A stretch of 64,000 bases of DNA from Bacteroidales bacterium UBA2712 (GTDB lineage Bacteria > Bacteroidota > Bacteroidia > Bacteroidales > Paludibacteraceae): positions 25,065 to 89,064 of the forward strand of contig DEKW01000009.1 of NCBI GenBank assembly GCA_002354055.1. Direction: 5' to 3'. A program made the translations under genes and the position numbers. Shown here piece after piece: positions 63,459 to 64,000 of this stretch (position 1 is its first letter; the number at the start of each line of letters is the position of its first letter). Under the pieces are notes generated by a model. The model ran no database searches. It saw nothing but the letters and a program-made list of their open reading frames with translations, and was not told where the DNA came from.

Positions 63459-63492
63459 ATAGCCCCTTTCATCTCGAATGGGGCTATTTTTG
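63459..63492 (+). terminator. Terminator of the Omp28 operon
   Basis: ATAGCCCC (63459-63466) pairs with GGGGCTAT (63480-63487), followed by TTTTTG. A GC-rich palindrome AACGCGC...GCGCGTT is at 63421-63438, overlapping the stop. Confidence 0.9.
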
Positions 63493-63616
63493 TGCCCTTT
63501 ATCCTCAAAATCCCAAAAACTCCAAAAATCGCCCAAAAATAGCAAAAATATAAATCGCTTATTTTCAACACGTTACAAAAAAAGTGATTTTTTATTGCAT
63601 TTTTTTTGCCAAAATA

Positions 63617-63648
63617 TTTGGTCATATCAAAAATTTGTAGTACCTTTG
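63617..63648 (+). promoter_or_regulatory. rRNA operon promoter
   Basis: TTTG 63617-63620, 20-nt spacer, TACCTTTG 63641-63648: a perfect consensus, 250 nt before the mature 16S start. Confidence 0.85.
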
Positions 63649-63759
63649 CATCCGCTTTCGCTCAAAAATGGGGCACACCCCAAAAGAGCTCAAGCAAAAC
63701 AGTGATCTTTGAAAGAATGTCTATTCATAACAAGATGTAGTACAAGAACTGAAATAACC

Positions 63760-63819
63760 GGTTAGCGGTTAGTGGTTAGTGTTTAGCGGTTCGCCCCTAA
63801 TCCCCTAATCCCCTAATCC
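63760..63819. repeat. GGTTAGN and CCCCTAAT arrays in the rRNA leader
   Basis: Four 7-bp units (GGTTAGC, GGTTAGT, GGTTAGT, GTTTAGC) at 63760-63787 are followed, after a short link, by three perfect CCCCTAAT units (63794-63817) and CC. The minus strand carries GGATTAGGGG-type runs, which could form a G-quadruplex. The rest of the leader (63649-63897) holds no gene. Confidence 0.85.
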
Positions 63820-63897
63820 ACTAAACGGAATAATGGTTCCCTAAAATTCTACACTTGATAAATTCGATTATTCTGAGCTATCTTATAATTTCTTTTT

Positions 63898-64000
63898 ACA
63901 ACGAAGAGTTTGATCCTGGCTCAGGATGAACGCTAGCGACAGGCCTAACACATGCAAGTCGAGGGGCAGCGCGGGAGAAGCTTGCTTTTCCTGGCGGCGA
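63898..64000 (+). rRNA. rrs: 16S ribosomal RNA, 5' part
   Basis: The canonical 5' end AGAGTTTGATCCTGGCTCAG is at 63906-63925, followed by GATGAACGCTAGC and CACATGCAAGTCGAGGGGCA. The mature end (E. coli position 1) is placed at about 63898. The gene is cut by the window edge. The V1 loop (AGCTTGCTTTT) is of Bacteroidales style. Confidence 0.97.

Noticed and set aside
1..64000. tRNA genes, prophage or IS elements
   Set aside because: No cloverleaf-like sequences, transposase or phage genes were recognised in the gaps.

Overview
The window reads as a Bacteroidales chromosome segment of moderate GC. The evidence is the Bacteroidota promoter signature (TTTG about 20 nt upstream of TAnnTTTG), long unidirectional runs with ATGA/TAATG junctions, lineage-restricted families (DUF3078, DUF3276, DUF4494, DUF4105, DUF6029, Omp28-like), T9SS-like C-terminal tails and the start of a Bacteroidales-like 16S rRNA gene at the right edge. 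The genus cannot be fixed from sequence alone.

Layout. 1-8.4 kb: a decayed secreted-protein end, a 2165-residue secreted repeat protein and a three-gene cassette around a DUF3990 (ADP-ribosyltransferase-fold) protein. 8.5-22.2 kb (minus): clpB lacking its N-domain, then a 13-gene run led by nusB (nusB, yajC, ybbR-like, a DegT-type aminotransferase, rpoN, PAP2, DUF4105/Lnb-like, a phosphatase-like pseudoenzyme, DUF4494, the glycine-lipid acyltransferases glsA/glsB, yggS, a HAD hydrolase). 22.2-36 kb: DUF3276; bamD-rpoZ-coaBC; pdxJ; exbB-exbD-tonB; a DJ-1 protein; the preQ0/preQ1 genes queF-queC-queD-queE behind a large secreted protein; a DUF3078 barrel protein. 36-48.5 kb: coiled-coil protein-zapA-rny, trmN6 and a His-rich exporter, an NtrY-like kinase, PH-HTH-TonB receptor, gdhA, and kbl-tdh (threonine to glycine). 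48.5-64 kb: M16 protease-era, dnaK, a small membrane protein, a TIR-Sel1 protein, a SprT-like protein, pfkA, a secreted thiol-redox/Omp28/DUF6029 operon, and the rRNA promoter with the 16S start.

The most unusual property is a set of more than 20 short arrays, each a few copies of a fixed core word plus variable bases, with periods of 7, 8, 10, 11, 15, 19 or 20 bp. They lie in gaps between genes and also in frame inside at least six unrelated conserved genes (a HAD hydrolase, yggS, glsB, trmN6 three times, a TonB receptor twice, the signal peptide of a DUF6029 protein). A G-rich hairpin in queE looks like an insertion of another kind. Other items worth attention are two divergent promoters of identical geometry that share a palindromic -33 region, two terminators whose hairpin loop carries the -33 box of the next promoter, a family of 20-bp palindromes, the DUF3990 cassette with a perfect dyad over its promoter, and the TIR-Sel1 gene.
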